64,000 nt of DNA from Actinomyces weissii (GTDB lineage: Bacteria > Actinomycetota > Actinomycetes > Actinomycetales > Actinomycetaceae): the NCBI RefSeq assembly GCF_016598775.1, contig NZ_CP066802.1:1240001-1304000 (forward strand), read 5' to 3'. The notes under the pieces are model-generated. The model was given only the letters and a program-made list of their open reading frames with translations, did not search any database and was not told where the DNA came from. Every line of letters starts with the position of its first letter. The first letter of the stretch is position 1. This document shows, one piece after another, positions 34,309-43,360 of this stretch. The translations under genes were made by a program, and so were the position numbers.

Positions 34309-35133
34309 GTGCCGAGTCTGCCGAAGGTGTCAGTATCCAGGCGCAAGGACAACCCCGAGGCCCGGATGGCTATCGGGGACCACCTGCGCGAGCTGCGCAA
34401 CCGTGCGGTCATCGCGGCCGTGTCAGTGGCCCTGGGCTCCGTGGCTGGCTACTTCCTGTCTGACTGGGCCTACACGGTGGTCACCCAGCCGATCATTGAG
34501 GCCAACGCCCGGGGGGCGAACCTCTCCATAAACTTCGACACCGTCATGTCGTCCTTCGACTTGAAGCTGCGCCTGTCCATGTGGCTGGGCGTGCTGATCT
34601 CCGCACCGATCTGGACCTACGAGTTCTGGGCCTTTGTGGCCCCGGGCATGACCAGCCGGGAGAAACGCTTCGTCTGGGGCTACGGCCTGGCGGGCCTGCT
34701 GCTGTTCAGCGCCGGTATCGCCCTGGGGATCTACATCATCCCCCACGCCGTGATCGTGCTGACCAGCTTCATGCCCAACAGCATCGCGGTAACCGGTGTG
34801 ATGTCCGTGTCCACCTACCTGTCCTTCGTCATGCGGATCGTGATGGCCTTCGGGATCGCCTTCCTGCTGCCTGAGGTCATGGTGGGCATCAACCAGCTGG
34901 GCCTGGTCAAGGGCAGCACCATGCTCAAGGGCTGGCGCTGGGCCGTGGTCGGGATCGTGGTGTTCATGGCGATCGTGAACCCCCTTCCGGACCCCTGGTC
35001 GGTGATCTTCATGTCCGTCCCGATCGTGGGACTGTACCTGGGGGCCTGCTTCATCTCCATCCAGCACGACAAGCGGCGCGCCAAGCGCCTGGCGGCGGAG
35101 GAGGCCGCCCTGGACGCGGCCCTGGCCAAGTAG
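34309..35133 (+). CDS. tatC: Sec-independent protein translocase subunit TatC
   Basis: The 274-residue inner-membrane protein has six hydrophobic segments. It opens with the conserved cytoplasmic motif GDHLRELRNR, which recognises twin-arginine signals, and contains SAPIWTYEFWAFVAPGMTSREKRF in outline and FLLPEVMV. The start is GTG at 34309, with GAGAAAGGA about seven bases upstream. It follows tatA after a hairpin. Confidence 0.95.
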   Translation: MPSLPKVSVSRRKDNPEARMAIGDHLRELRNRAVIAAVSVALGSVAGYFLSDWAYTVVTQPIIEANARGANLSINFDTVMSSFDLKLRLSMWLGVLISAPIWTYEFWAFVAPGMTSREKRFVWGYGLAGLLLFSAGIALGIYIIPHAVIVLTSFMPNSIAVTGVMSVSTYLSFVMRIVMAFGIAFLLPEVMVGINQLGLVKGSTMLKGWRWAVVGIVVFMAIVNPLPDPWSVIFMSVPIVGLYLGACFISIQHDKRRAKRLAAEEAALDAALAK

Positions 35134-35181
35134 GCCCTAGGCACCTTTGATCCTTTCTCTGAAGCAGACGGAGCTGCATCC

Positions 35182-36129
35182 ATGCGCGTAGGGCTGGTCG
35201 TCAACCCCACCTCGGGACGAGGCCGCCACGGCGGTGCCGCCCGCGTGGTCACCACGGCGCTGGTCACCGCCGGGCACGACGTCGTAGAGGCCTACGGCGG
35301 CGACTACGAGGAGTCCCGCCGCAGCGCCACCGCCCTCCTGGAGGACCGGGTGGGCCTGGACGCCCTGGTGGTGGTAGGGGGCGACGGCACGGTGCACCTG
35401 GGGCTCGACGTGGTGGCCCAGACGCCGGTGCCGCTGGGTATCGTGGCCGTGGGTACCGGCAACGACGTCGCCCGCCACCTGGGTCTGCCCGCCCGTGACC
35501 CGCTGGCCGCCACCGCCGTAATCACCGAGGCCCTGGAGGGCCGGGGACGCAGCGTGCGCCTGGACGCCATCCACGCCACCCGCCCGGACGGCAGCCGGGT
35601 GCCCGACCAGCACGAGTGGTCCTTCGCGGTGCTCTCCGCCGGGGTGGACGCTGCCGTCAACGCCCGGGCCAACACCCTGTGCTGGCCTGCCGGGGAGGGG
35701 CGCTACGTGCGGGCGGTACTGGCTGAGCTGGCCCGCCTGTCGCCCTACGGCTACCGCCTGACCACCGACTCGGGCACCTGGGAGGGACCGGCCCTGCTGC
35801 TGGCCGTCGCCAACACCCGCTACTTCGGTGGTGGCATGGACCTGTCCCCGCAGGCCTCCGCCACCGACGGTCTCCTGGACGTGCTGCGGCTGGACCCTGT
35901 CTCCCGCCCCCGCCTGCTGCGGCTGCTGGGCCAGCTGTTCAAGGGCAGGCACCTGTCCGACCCGGCGGTGCACCTGGAGCGCAGCCGGGTGCTCACCATT
36001 GAGGCCCTGGAGCCGGAGACTGGCTGGCGTCGGCCCCCGCTGCCCATGGCCGACGGCGAGGCCGTGGCGGACCTGCCCCTGCGTCTGGAGGCCGTGCCCG
36101 AGGTGGTCAGCGTGCTGCTGCCTGCCTGA
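35182..36129 (+). CDS. Diacylglycerol kinase family protein (YegS/DagK-like lipid kinase)
   Basis: The 315-residue enzyme starts VGLVVNPTSGRGRHG and carries the nucleotide-binding GGDGTVHLGLD, followed by GTGNDVARHLGLP, both diagnostic of the DAGK catalytic domain. The C-terminal half is the beta-sandwich typical of DgkB-type soluble kinases. It probably phosphorylates diacylglycerol or a related lipid for reuse in phospholipid synthesis. It lies between tatC and helY, as in other actinobacteria. The ATG has a weak ACGGAG upstream. Confidence 0.88.
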   Translation: MRVGLVVNPTSGRGRHGGAARVVTTALVTAGHDVVEAYGGDYEESRRSATALLEDRVGLDALVVVGGDGTVHLGLDVVAQTPVPLGIVAVGTGNDVARHLGLPARDPLAATAVITEALEGRGRSVRLDAIHATRPDGSRVPDQHEWSFAVLSAGVDAAVNARANTLCWPAGEGRYVRAVLAELARLSPYGYRLTTDSGTWEGPALLLAVANTRYFGGGMDLSPQASATDGLLDVLRLDPVSRPRLLRLLGQLFKGRHLSDPAVHLERSRVLTIEALEPETGWRRPPLPMADGEAVADLPLRLEAVPEVVSVLLPA

Positions 36130-36160
36130 GCCCTGCCAGCGAGCCGGTCGGGCAGCCGCG

Positions 36161-36166
36161 TAGGCT
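36161..36166 (+). promoter_or_regulatory. -10 box of a leaderless promoter for helY
   Basis: TAGGCT ends six bases before the helY ATG, with no Shine-Dalgarno sequence. Confidence 0.6.
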
Positions 36167-36172
36167 GGGACC

Positions 36173-39133
36173 ATGAGCGCTCCCGCAGAACGCTACGCCG
36201 CCGCGCGCCGCCGTCAGCAGGCCCTGCGCACCGAGCTGGCCCGGTTCCGCCACACCCTGTCCTTCGAGCTGGACGAGTTCCAGGAGGCTGGCTGCCAGGC
36301 GCTGGAACGGGGCGAAGGCGTGCTGGTGGCCGCCCCCACGGGCGCGGGCAAGACCGTGGTGGGGGAGTTCGCGGTGCACCTGGCCCTGTCCCAGGAGCTC
36401 AAGGCCTTCTACACCACCCCGATCAAGGCCCTGTCCAACCAGAAGTACCTGGACCTGTGCCAGCGCTTCGGCACCGAGCAGGTGGGGCTGCTCACCGGGG
36501 ACACCTCCTTGAACCCGCACGCGCCAGTGGTGGTGATGACCACGGAGGTGCTGCGCAACATGCTCTACTCCGGCTCCAGCGACCTGGAGCGCCTGGGCTT
36601 CGTGGTCATGGACGAGGTCCACTACCTGGCTGACCGCTTCCGAGGGCCGGTTTGGGAGGAGGTCATCATCCACCTGCCGCCCCAGGTGCAGGTGGTCTCC
36701 TTGTCAGCCACCGTGTCCAACGCCGAGGAGTTCGGCGACTGGCTGGACCAGGTGCGCGGGCGGACCACGGTGGTGGTCTCGGAGCACCGGCCGGTGCCCC
36801 TGACCCAGCACATGATGGTGGGCCGCAAGCTGATGCCCCTCTACTCGGTACCCGTGCGCGTGGAGGACGCCGCCACCGAGGCCGCCCTGAGCGCCCAGCC
36901 GCCCCTGAACCCGGACCTGGTAGACGCCCTGCGGCAGGCCCGGCGGGCGGCGGCGGGAGAAGGAGGCCGTGGCCGGGAGGCTCGCGGCGGAGCGGCCCAC
37001 GGCCTGCGCCAGCCCTGGCGGCGGGGCTCCCGTGCCGCAGGGGGAGCGCGGGCCCCGCGCCGGGGCGAGGGCGGGGCCCGGGTGGCCCGGCTGCGCCCGC
37101 CCTCCCGGACCACGGTCATCCGGGCGCTGGAGGACGCCCACCTGCTGCCGGCCATCGTCTTCGTCTTCTCCCGGGCGGGCTGCGAGCAGGCTGTGGCCCA
37201 GTCCCTGGCCGGGGGAGTGGAGCTGACCACGGAGGCGGAGGCCCAGCGCATCCGGGAGGTGATCGAGCGGCGCGTCGCCGACCTGCCCGGTGCGGACCTG
37301 GCGGTGCTGGGCTTCCACGCCTGGGCCCGGGCCCTGGAGCGGGGAGTGGCGGCGCACCACGCCGGCCTGCTGCCGGTCTTCAAGGAGACCGTGGAAGAGC
37401 TGTTCAGCGCCGGGCTGGTCAAGGTCGTCTACGCCACCGAGACCCTGGCGCTGGGCATCAACATGCCTGCGCGCACGGTGGTGCTGGAGTCCCTGCGCAA
37501 GTGGAACGGCTCCGCCCACGTGAACCTGACGCCGGGGGAGTACACCCAGCTCACGGGCCGGGCCGGACGGCGGGGCATTGACGTGGAGGGGCACGCCGTC
37601 GTCCTGGCGGTTGACGACCTGGAGCCCAGCACCGTCTCCTCCCTGGCCTCCCGGCGCACCTACCCGCTGGTCTCCGCCTTCCGTCCCACCTACAACATGG
37701 CGGTGAACCTGCTGGCTCGCACCAGCCGGGAGCGGGCCCGGGAGGTGCTGGAGTCCTCCTTCGCCCAGTTCCAGGCGGACCGGGGCGTGGTGGAGCTGGC
37801 CGCCCAGGCCCGGCGCAAGCGGCAGGGCCTGACGGGGCTGGAGTCGCAGATGGCCTGCCACCTGGGGGACTTCCGCGAGTACGCCCGCCTGCGCCAGCAG
37901 CTCTCTGCGGCAGAGACCGAGCTCAGGCGGGACGCCTCCGCCAGCCGCCGCACGGAGGCGGGGCGCAGCATGTCCGCGCTGCTTCCCGGGGCCGTGGTGC
38001 TCCACCAGCGGGGAAGGCGCGCCAGGCACGCCCTGGTGCTGGAGGTGGGGCAGGACCGTACCGGCACCCCGGCCCTGACGGTTCTGGGGGAGGACGGGCG
38101 CGTGCAGACCCTCAGCCCGGACACCACGCCCCAAGGCGTGACCAAGGTGGGAGAGCTGCGGATCCCAGCCGGTGCGGATCTGCGCCGCCCCCGGGAGCGC
38201 GACCGGCTGGTCGGCCGCCTGGTCCGCGCCATACGGGAGGGCAGCCTGACACAGCAGGGTGGCCGTCGACGTCGTCGTGGCGGCCGGGAGGACCGGGCCC
38301 GGCAGGAGGCCACAGAGCGGGTGGAGGCGCTGCGCCAGCAGCTGCGTGACCACCCCTGCCACGCCTGCCCGGACCGGGAGGAGCACGCCCGCACGGGCCG
38401 CAAGTGGGCCAAGGCCCTGGCCGAGGTGGAACGCCTGCAGGCGCGGGTGGTGACCCGTACCGGCACGATCGCCCGCCAGTTTGACGCCGTCTGTGAGGTG
38501 CTGCTGAGCCTGGGCTACCTGGAGCTGAAGGACCCGGGGCGGCCGGAGGGCGGCCTGCGGGTGACCTGGGCGGGCCGGATGCTGGCCCGCGTCTACGCGG
38601 AGCGCGACCTGCTGATCGCCGAGTGCCTGCGCCGGGGCACCTGGGAGGGGCTGGGACCGGCGGACCTGGCTGCGGCGGTCAGCGCCTGCGTCTACGAGCC
38701 CCGCCTGACGGCCAGCACCCTGGGCCTGCCGGTCTCGCCGGGCTCCCGCCTGGGGCAGGTACTGCGCGACGAGCTGGCCGTCTCCCGGCACATAAACGAG
38801 CTGGAGGCGCTGGCCCGCCTTGAGCACTCCACGGGGGCGGAGGCCGCCCTGGCCGGGCCGGTCCGCGCCTGGGCCCAGGGCGCCGACCTGGCCGAGGTGC
38901 TGGAGGACAGTGAGCTGACGGCGGGGGACTTCGTACGCTGGTGCAAGCAGCTGCTGGACGTGCTCACGCAGATCGCCTCCCTGCCCTCCGAGACACTGCC
39001 CTCTGAGAGCGGCTCGGGGGCCCCGCGCGCCGGGGACCGGCCTGATAGGGACGGCAGGCGGCCGCTGAACGTGCTGGCGGCCCAGGCCAGCCTGGACGTG
39101 GCGCGCGGAGTCGTGTCCTGGTCCTCGCTGTAG
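36173..39133 (+). CDS. helY: DEAD/DEAH-box RNA helicase HelY (Ski2/Mtr4-like)
   Basis: The 986-residue helicase has Walker A at AAPTGAGKT (Lys60), the DEVH box at 147-150, motif III as SLSATVSNAEEF and motif VI as LTGRAGRRGID. The C-terminal half contains the Ski2-type helical region and DSHCT-like end. A basic low-complexity insert rich in Arg and Gly (about 253-315, bases 36930-37115) separates the two RecA lobes and is longer than I recall for mycobacterial HelY. Such helicases act in RNA turnover. A TAGGCT box six bases before the ATG supports leaderless expression. Confidence 0.92.
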   Translation: MSAPAERYAAARRRQQALRTELARFRHTLSFELDEFQEAGCQALERGEGVLVAAPTGAGKTVVGEFAVHLALSQELKAFYTTPIKALSNQKYLDLCQRFGTEQVGLLTGDTSLNPHAPVVVMTTEVLRNMLYSGSSDLERLGFVVMDEVHYLADRFRGPVWEEVIIHLPPQVQVVSLSATVSNAEEFGDWLDQVRGRTTVVVSEHRPVPLTQHMMVGRKLMPLYSVPVRVEDAATEAALSAQPPLNPDLVDALRQARRAAAGEGGRGREARGGAAHGLRQPWRRGSRAAGGARAPRRGEGGARVARLRPPSRTTVIRALEDAHLLPAIVFVFSRAGCEQAVAQSLAGGVELTTEAEAQRIREVIERRVADLPGADLAVLGFHAWARALERGVAAHHAGLLPVFKETVEELFSAGLVKVVYATETLALGINMPARTVVLESLRKWNGSAHVNLTPGEYTQLTGRAGRRGIDVEGHAVVLAVDDLEPSTVSSLASRRTYPLVSAFRPTYNMAVNLLARTSRERAREVLESSFAQFQADRGVVELAAQARRKRQGLTGLESQMACHLGDFREYARLRQQLSAAETELRRDASASRRTEAGRSMSALLPGAVVLHQRGRRARHALVLEVGQDRTGTPALTVLGEDGRVQTLSPDTTPQGVTKVGELRIPAGADLRRPRERDRLVGRLVRAIREGSLTQQGGRRRRRGGREDRARQEATERVEALRQQLRDHPCHACPDREEHARTGRKWAKALAEVERLQARVVTRTGTIARQFDAVCEVLLSLGYLELKDPGRPEGGLRVTWAGRMLARVYAERDLLIAECLRRGTWEGLGPADLAAAVSACVYEPRLTASTLGLPVSPGSRLGQVLRDELAVSRHINELEALARLEHSTGAEAALAGPVRAWAQGADLAEVLEDSELTAGDFVRWCKQLLDVLTQIASLPSETLPSESGSGAPRAGDRPDRDGRRPLNVLAAQASLDVARGVVSWSSL

Positions 39134-39193
39134 TCTCTTCCCAGCCGGGGAGACATTCCTCGTCCCTGGCCCGATCCCCAGGAAGGGTGCCTC

Positions 39194-40117
39194 GTGTCCG
39201 GCTTCTTCGCCCTGCTCGATGACATCGCCACGCTAGCCAAGCTCACGCTGTCCACCATTGACGACACCGCCTCCATCGCGGTCAAGACCACCGCCAAGGT
39301 CTCCGCCGCGGCCGTGGACGACGTCGCCGCCACCCCCCAGTACGTCACCGGAATCACCCCCGACCGTGAGCTGCCGATCATCAAGCGCATCGCCCTGGGA
39401 TCCCTGCGCAACAAGTTCCTGATCATCCTGCCCCTCGGGCTGCTGCTCACCGCCGTCGCCCCGGCCCTGCTGCCGGTGGCGCTGATCGTGGGCGGCAGCT
39501 ACCTGTGCTTCGAGGGCGGGGAGAAGCTGCTGGCACCGCTGCTCGGCCACCACGACCACGACGACGAGGCCCTGCTGGGGGACGAGGACGCCATAGTCAG
39601 GCGCGCCACCACCACGGACTTCATCCTGTCCACCGAGATCCTCCTGCTGGCCATGGCCTCCGTGGAGGAGACCCAGCTGCGGCGGGTGATCGTGCTGTCC
39701 ATGATCGCGCTCCTGGTCACCTTCGCCGTCTACGGCCTGGTGGCCCTGCTCATCAAGGCCGACGACCTGGGGGTGCACCTGGCCCGCAGCGGGCGCAGCC
39801 GGTTCGGGAAGGCCTTCGGGCGAGGCATCGTGCGGATCGCCCCTGGGACCTTCAAGGTCATCGGCTACATCGGCACCGTGGCGATGCTGTGGGTGGGTGG
39901 GGAGATCCTGGCCCACAACCTGGAGCACTTCGGTCTGCACTACCCCTACGGGTTCATAGAGCACGCCAGCCACCTCTTCACCAACCCGGTGCTGTCCTGG
40001 GTCGCCAAGACCGCCGTGGCCTGCCTGGTGGGAGCGGTGATCGGCAGCCTGCTGGCCCTCCTGTGGACGGGCGTGCACAGGCTCCTGCCGCAGCGTCACC
40101 ACGGCCAGCAGGCATGA
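39194..40117 (+). CDS. DUF808 family inner-membrane protein (YedI-like)
   Basis: The 307-residue protein starts SGFFALLDDIATLAKL, the characteristic DUF808 opening, and continues with DDVAATPQYVTGITPDRELPIIKRIALGSLRNK in outline. About five to six hydrophobic segments follow, including an extended C-terminal pair. Function is unknown in the family. The GTG has AGGAAGG about seven bases upstream. Its stop codon overlaps the lnt start (ATGA), suggesting coupled translation. Confidence 0.88.
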   Translation: MSGFFALLDDIATLAKLTLSTIDDTASIAVKTTAKVSAAAVDDVAATPQYVTGITPDRELPIIKRIALGSLRNKFLIILPLGLLLTAVAPALLPVALIVGGSYLCFEGGEKLLAPLLGHHDHDDEALLGDEDAIVRRATTTDFILSTEILLLAMASVEETQLRRVIVLSMIALLVTFAVYGLVALLIKADDLGVHLARSGRSRFGKAFGRGIVRIAPGTFKVIGYIGTVAMLWVGGEILAHNLEHFGLHYPYGFIEHASHLFTNPVLSWVAKTAVACLVGAVIGSLLALLWTGVHRLLPQRHHGQQA

Positions 40118-41823
40118 GCCGCCAGGACCGGGCAGGTAGGCGTGCACAGGGCGCAGGCAAGAAGGCTGCCGGAGTACCCCTAAGGCACTACCAGCCGCTG
40201 CTGGCCCAGGTGCGCTACCCGCTGCTGGCCCAGTCCGCCGGGGCCCTGCTGGCTGGCCTGGTGGTCTACCTGGCCTTCCCCCCGCCCCTGCGCGGGGTCC
40301 TGCCGCTCCAAGGCAGCTGGTGGCTGGCCCCCTTAGGCACGGCCCTGTTCCACAGCCTGCTTAGGGGGCAGCGGGCCGGGCGGGCCGCCTGGCTGGGGCT
40401 GCTGTCCGGCCTGGGACTCTTCACCCCGCTGCTGCACTTCGCAGCCGTAGCCATGGGCAACGCGATCGGCTGGACGGCCCTGACCCTCACGGAGGCCGCC
40501 TACCTCAGCGCCCTGGGACTGGCCTGGGCACTGACCAGTCGCCTACCGGCCCTGAGCAGCCAGACCGGCTGGCGGGCCAGCCTGTGGCGGCTGGCAGCCT
40601 TCACCCTCCTGTGGTGCGGGGTGGAGGAGCTGCGCTCCTCCTGGCCCCTGGGCGGCCTGCCCTTCGGACGGCTGGCCTTCGCAGCCGCCGACGCCCCCAT
40701 GCTGCCGGTGGCTGCCTACGGGGGCTCGATCGCCCTGACCGCCTGCCTGGCCAGCCTGGGCGCGGCCCTGGCCGAGCTGGCCCTGCTGCTGGGCACACGC
40801 CATCTGCGGGCCGCCCTGCCCGTGGCCGCCTGCGCGGGGCTGGCCGTGCTGGCCCCCGCCTACCTGCCCCTGGACTCCCAGGCACAGACAGGCAGCATCC
40901 GGGTAGCAGCCGTGCAGGGAAACGTGGCGGAGGACTTTGAGGACGCCTTCGGCCGGGCCCTGGAGGTCACCACCAACCACCTGGAAGGCACCCGCGGCTT
41001 CGTGCAGGACACCGGCCCCGGCGCCGTAGACGTCGTGATCTGGCCGGAGAACTCCGCCGACCTGGACCCCCGTGACGACCCCCGCTCAGCCAGCCTCGTG
41101 CAGCAGGCGGCCGGTGACGCCGGGGCGCCGGTGCTGGTCGGGGCGGTGCGCTACGGCCAGGACGAGCACACCGGTGCGCGCGTCCGCTACAACGACCTGC
41201 TGCTGTGGGACCCGGAGCAGGGGCCGGGGGAGTACTACCGCAAGCACCAGCCGGTGCCTTTCGCCGAGTACATCCCCTGGCGCGACCTGGTCCGCAAGGT
41301 CACCACCCAGGTGGACCGCATAGGTGTGGACCTGCTGCCCGGCACAGGCGGCTACACCCTGGAGGTGCCGGTGGCCGAGCAGTCCCGCCAGGTGCCGTTG
41401 GCGGTAGGGATCTGCTTTGAGGTCGCCTACGACTCCGCCCTGCGCGCCGGGGTGCTTGAGGGGGGCGAGCTGATCGTCGTACCCACCAACAACGCCAGCT
41501 TCCTGTACTCCTCGGAGGCCACCCAGCAGCTGGCGCAGGGGCGGGTCCAGGCGGTGGTCCACGGCCGCGCCGTCGTGCAGGTCTCCACGGTGGGGATCAC
41601 CGCCCTGATCTCCCCGCAGGGGCGGGTGGAGCAGTCCACCAGGGCCTACACGCAGGCGGCGCTGGTGGGGCAGGTGCCCCTACGCACGTCCCTGACCTGG
41701 GCGGACCGCCTGAGCCCCTGGCCGGGCCTGCTGCTGGAGCTGGGGGCGGGGCTGCTCACGGCGGCAGGTATCCTTGGGGGAGTAAGGGACCTCGGGAAGC
41801 GCTGGCGAGCCCGACGTCGTTGA
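40114..41823 (+). CDS. lnt: Apolipoprotein N-acyltransferase
   Basis: The 569-residue integral membrane enzyme adds the third acyl chain to lipoproteins. Several N-terminal transmembrane segments precede a nitrilase-like domain with the Glu-Lys-Cys triad: Glu312 in WPENS, Lys377 in YYRKHQPVPF and Cys434 in GICFE. The ATG at 40114 overlaps the preceding stop codon; much longer upstream in-frame extensions read through another gene and are rejected. It is followed 22 bases later by the polyprenol-phosphate mannose synthase gene. In mycobacteria these two activities are fused as Ppm1; here they are separate neighbours. Confidence 0.93.
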   Translation: MSRQDRAGRRAQGAGKKAAGVPLRHYQPLLAQVRYPLLAQSAGALLAGLVVYLAFPPPLRGVLPLQGSWWLAPLGTALFHSLLRGQRAGRAAWLGLLSGLGLFTPLLHFAAVAMGNAIGWTALTLTEAAYLSALGLAWALTSRLPALSSQTGWRASLWRLAAFTLLWCGVEELRSSWPLGGLPFGRLAFAAADAPMLPVAAYGGSIALTACLASLGAALAELALLLGTRHLRAALPVAACAGLAVLAPAYLPLDSQAQTGSIRVAAVQGNVAEDFEDAFGRALEVTTNHLEGTRGFVQDTGPGAVDVVIWPENSADLDPRDDPRSASLVQQAAGDAGAPVLVGAVRYGQDEHTGARVRYNDLLLWDPEQGPGEYYRKHQPVPFAEYIPWRDLVRKVTTQVDRIGVDLLPGTGGYTLEVPVAEQSRQVPLAVGICFEVAYDSALRAGVLEGGELIVVPTNNASFLYSSEATQQLAQGRVQAVVHGRAVVQVSTVGITALISPQGRVEQSTRAYTQAALVGQVPLRTSLTWADRLSPWPGLLLELGAGLLTAAGILGGVRDLGKRWRARRR

Positions 41824-41845
41824 CCGCCCTGCGGAAGGCCATTTT

Positions 41846-42631
41846 GTGAAGACCCTGGTAGTCATCCCCACCTTCAACGAGATCGACTCCCTGCCCCGGG
41901 CCCTGGACGGCGTCCGCCAGGCGCTGCCCTCCGGGCACGTCCTGGTGGTTGACGACGCCTCCCCGGACGGCACCGGCGCCTACGCTGACCAGCGGGCTGC
42001 CGCCGACGAGCACGTCCACGTGCTGCACCGCACCGGGAAGAACGGCCTGGGGCCCGCCTACCTGGCCGGTTTCGAGTGGGCGCTGCGTGAGGGCTACGAG
42101 CTGGTCTGCGAGATGGACGCCGACGGCTCCCACCGCCCCGAGGACCTGGCCCTGCTGGTCCAGCGGGCACAGATGGCGGACGCCCCCGACCTGGTGATCG
42201 GCTCCCGCTGGGTCTGTGGTGGCGCCACACAGGGGTGGGACGCCAAGCGGGTGGCCCTGTCCCGGGCCGGGAACCTGTACATCTCCGCCATGCTGGGTAT
42301 GCGGGTCAAGGACGCCACCGCCGGGTTCCGGGTCTACCGCGCCGACCTGCTGCGCCGTCTGGACCTGAGCCAGGTGGAGGCCCTGGGCTACGGCTTCCAG
42401 GTCAATATGACCAAGCTGGTGGACGAGGCCGGGGGGCGGATCGTGGAGATGCCCATCACCTTCCTGGAGCGGGAGGCGGGCGAGTCCAAGCTCTCGGGCG
42501 GGATCTTCACCGAGGAGCTCTCACTGGTCACCCGCTGGGGGCTGGCCAAGCGTGGGGGACAGGCCCTGGACCTGGCTCAGAAGGGCCTGGACGCCGCCGC
42601 CGACGCCGTGTCCCGGCTGCGTCAGGGCTGA
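41846..42631 (+). CDS. ppm1: Polyprenol monophosphomannose synthase (dolichyl-phosphate mannosyltransferase family)
   Basis: The 261-residue GT2 enzyme transfers mannose from GDP-mannose to polyprenyl phosphate, the donor for lipoglycans and protein mannosylation. Marks are VIPTFNE, the nucleotide-sugar DDASPDGTG, the catalytic EMDADGSH and GSRWVCGG. The fold lacks C-terminal membrane helices, so the enzyme is peripheral. It starts at GTG with GGAAGG upstream. Adjacent lnt mirrors the fused gene of mycobacteria. Confidence 0.93.
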   Translation: MKTLVVIPTFNEIDSLPRALDGVRQALPSGHVLVVDDASPDGTGAYADQRAAADEHVHVLHRTGKNGLGPAYLAGFEWALREGYELVCEMDADGSHRPEDLALLVQRAQMADAPDLVIGSRWVCGGATQGWDAKRVALSRAGNLYISAMLGMRVKDATAGFRVYRADLLRRLDLSQVEALGYGFQVNMTKLVDEAGGRIVEMPITFLEREAGESKLSGGIFTEELSLVTRWGLAKRGGQALDLAQKGLDAAADAVSRLRQG

Positions 42632-42679
42632 GCCGCGCCGCCCCGCCGCCATTGCCCGGTCAGTCCCTGCCAGCACTAA

Positions 42680-42724
42680 CGGTGCCGGTGCCCTCCTGGT
42701 AGCAGGGGAGAGGCACCGGCACCG
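42680..42724. terminator. Bidirectional terminator between ppm1 and rbpA
   Basis: CGGTGCCGGTGCC (42680-42692) and GGCACCGGCACCG (42712-42724) form a perfect 13-bp stem with a 19-base loop between converging genes. Confidence 0.8.
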
Positions 42725-42813
42725 CCGTCGTCTGTATGTCTACATGGCTACTGGGGCGCTCAGGGACCTGAGCCTCTGGACGCCGCCTGCGCCGTCGGTC
42801 CTAGAACCGCGGC

Positions 42814-43167
42814 TCACATACGCTCGCGGTAGATCTCCCCGCTGCGCAGCATCTCCAGGCGCTCCTCCAGCAGCACCTTGAGCTCGTCCATGCTGCGGCG
42901 CTCCAGGAGCATGTCCCAGTGGGTGCGGGGAGCCTTCTTGGGGGCCTCTGTCTCCGGCTCCTCCTCACCGCGCAGGCTGGCGGCCTGTCCGCACTCCGGG
43001 CACTCCCAGGTAGGGGGCACCTCCGCCTCCACCGACATGGGCACGGTGGTCACGTGCCCCAGCTGGCACTCGAAGGTGACGTTCATCCGCTCAGCGAACT
43101 CAACGCCCTCCTCGGTCTCCATCGACTTGGCGCCAATGGTCATGCCTCGCAGTGCGCGGTCAGCCAT
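42814..43167 (-). CDS. rbpA: RNA polymerase-binding protein RbpA
   Basis: The 117-residue actinobacterial factor binds RNA polymerase and the principal sigma factor and stabilises the open complex. Sequence landmarks are MADRALRGMTIGAKSMET at the N-terminus (core-binding tail), a zinc-ribbon-like core with Cys34, His38 and a CPECG pair, and the sigma-interacting C-terminus THWDMLLERRSMDELKVLLEERLE in outline. The ATG at 43167 has AGGAGAGG seven bases upstream and matches the family start; a longer reading frame upstream has no support. Confidence 0.96.
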   Translation of the reverse strand: MADRALRGMTIGAKSMETEEGVEFAERMNVTFECQLGHVTTVPMSVEAEVPPTWECPECGQAASLRGEEEPETEAPKKAPRTHWDMLLERRSMDELKVLLEERLEMLRSGEIYRERM

Positions 43168-43348
43168 GCTCTTGCCTCTCCTAGGTTCGTGGGACCAGCG
43201 GCCCACAGGCCACCAGGCAGGCAACGCCCCGGTGGGTCCTTTTGTTCCCGCTGAGCGCGCCAGCAGGCATCCTACCGGTTCTGACACGCTGCCCGGGAAC
43301 TGCTGGTAGCAGCCCGCCCAGCGGGCCACGCAGGCCGGGGCTTTCAGT

Positions 43349-43354
43349 GATACT
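43349..43354 (+). promoter_or_regulatory. -10 box of a leaderless promoter for pfkA
   Basis: GATACT ends six bases before the pfkA ATG, with no ribosome site between. Confidence 0.55.
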
Positions 43355-43360
43355 TGTCCC

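Noticed and set aside
36704-38827. Minus-strand frame of about 700 codons opposite helY
   Set aside because: No motifs, low-complexity composition, and helY is complete on the other strand.
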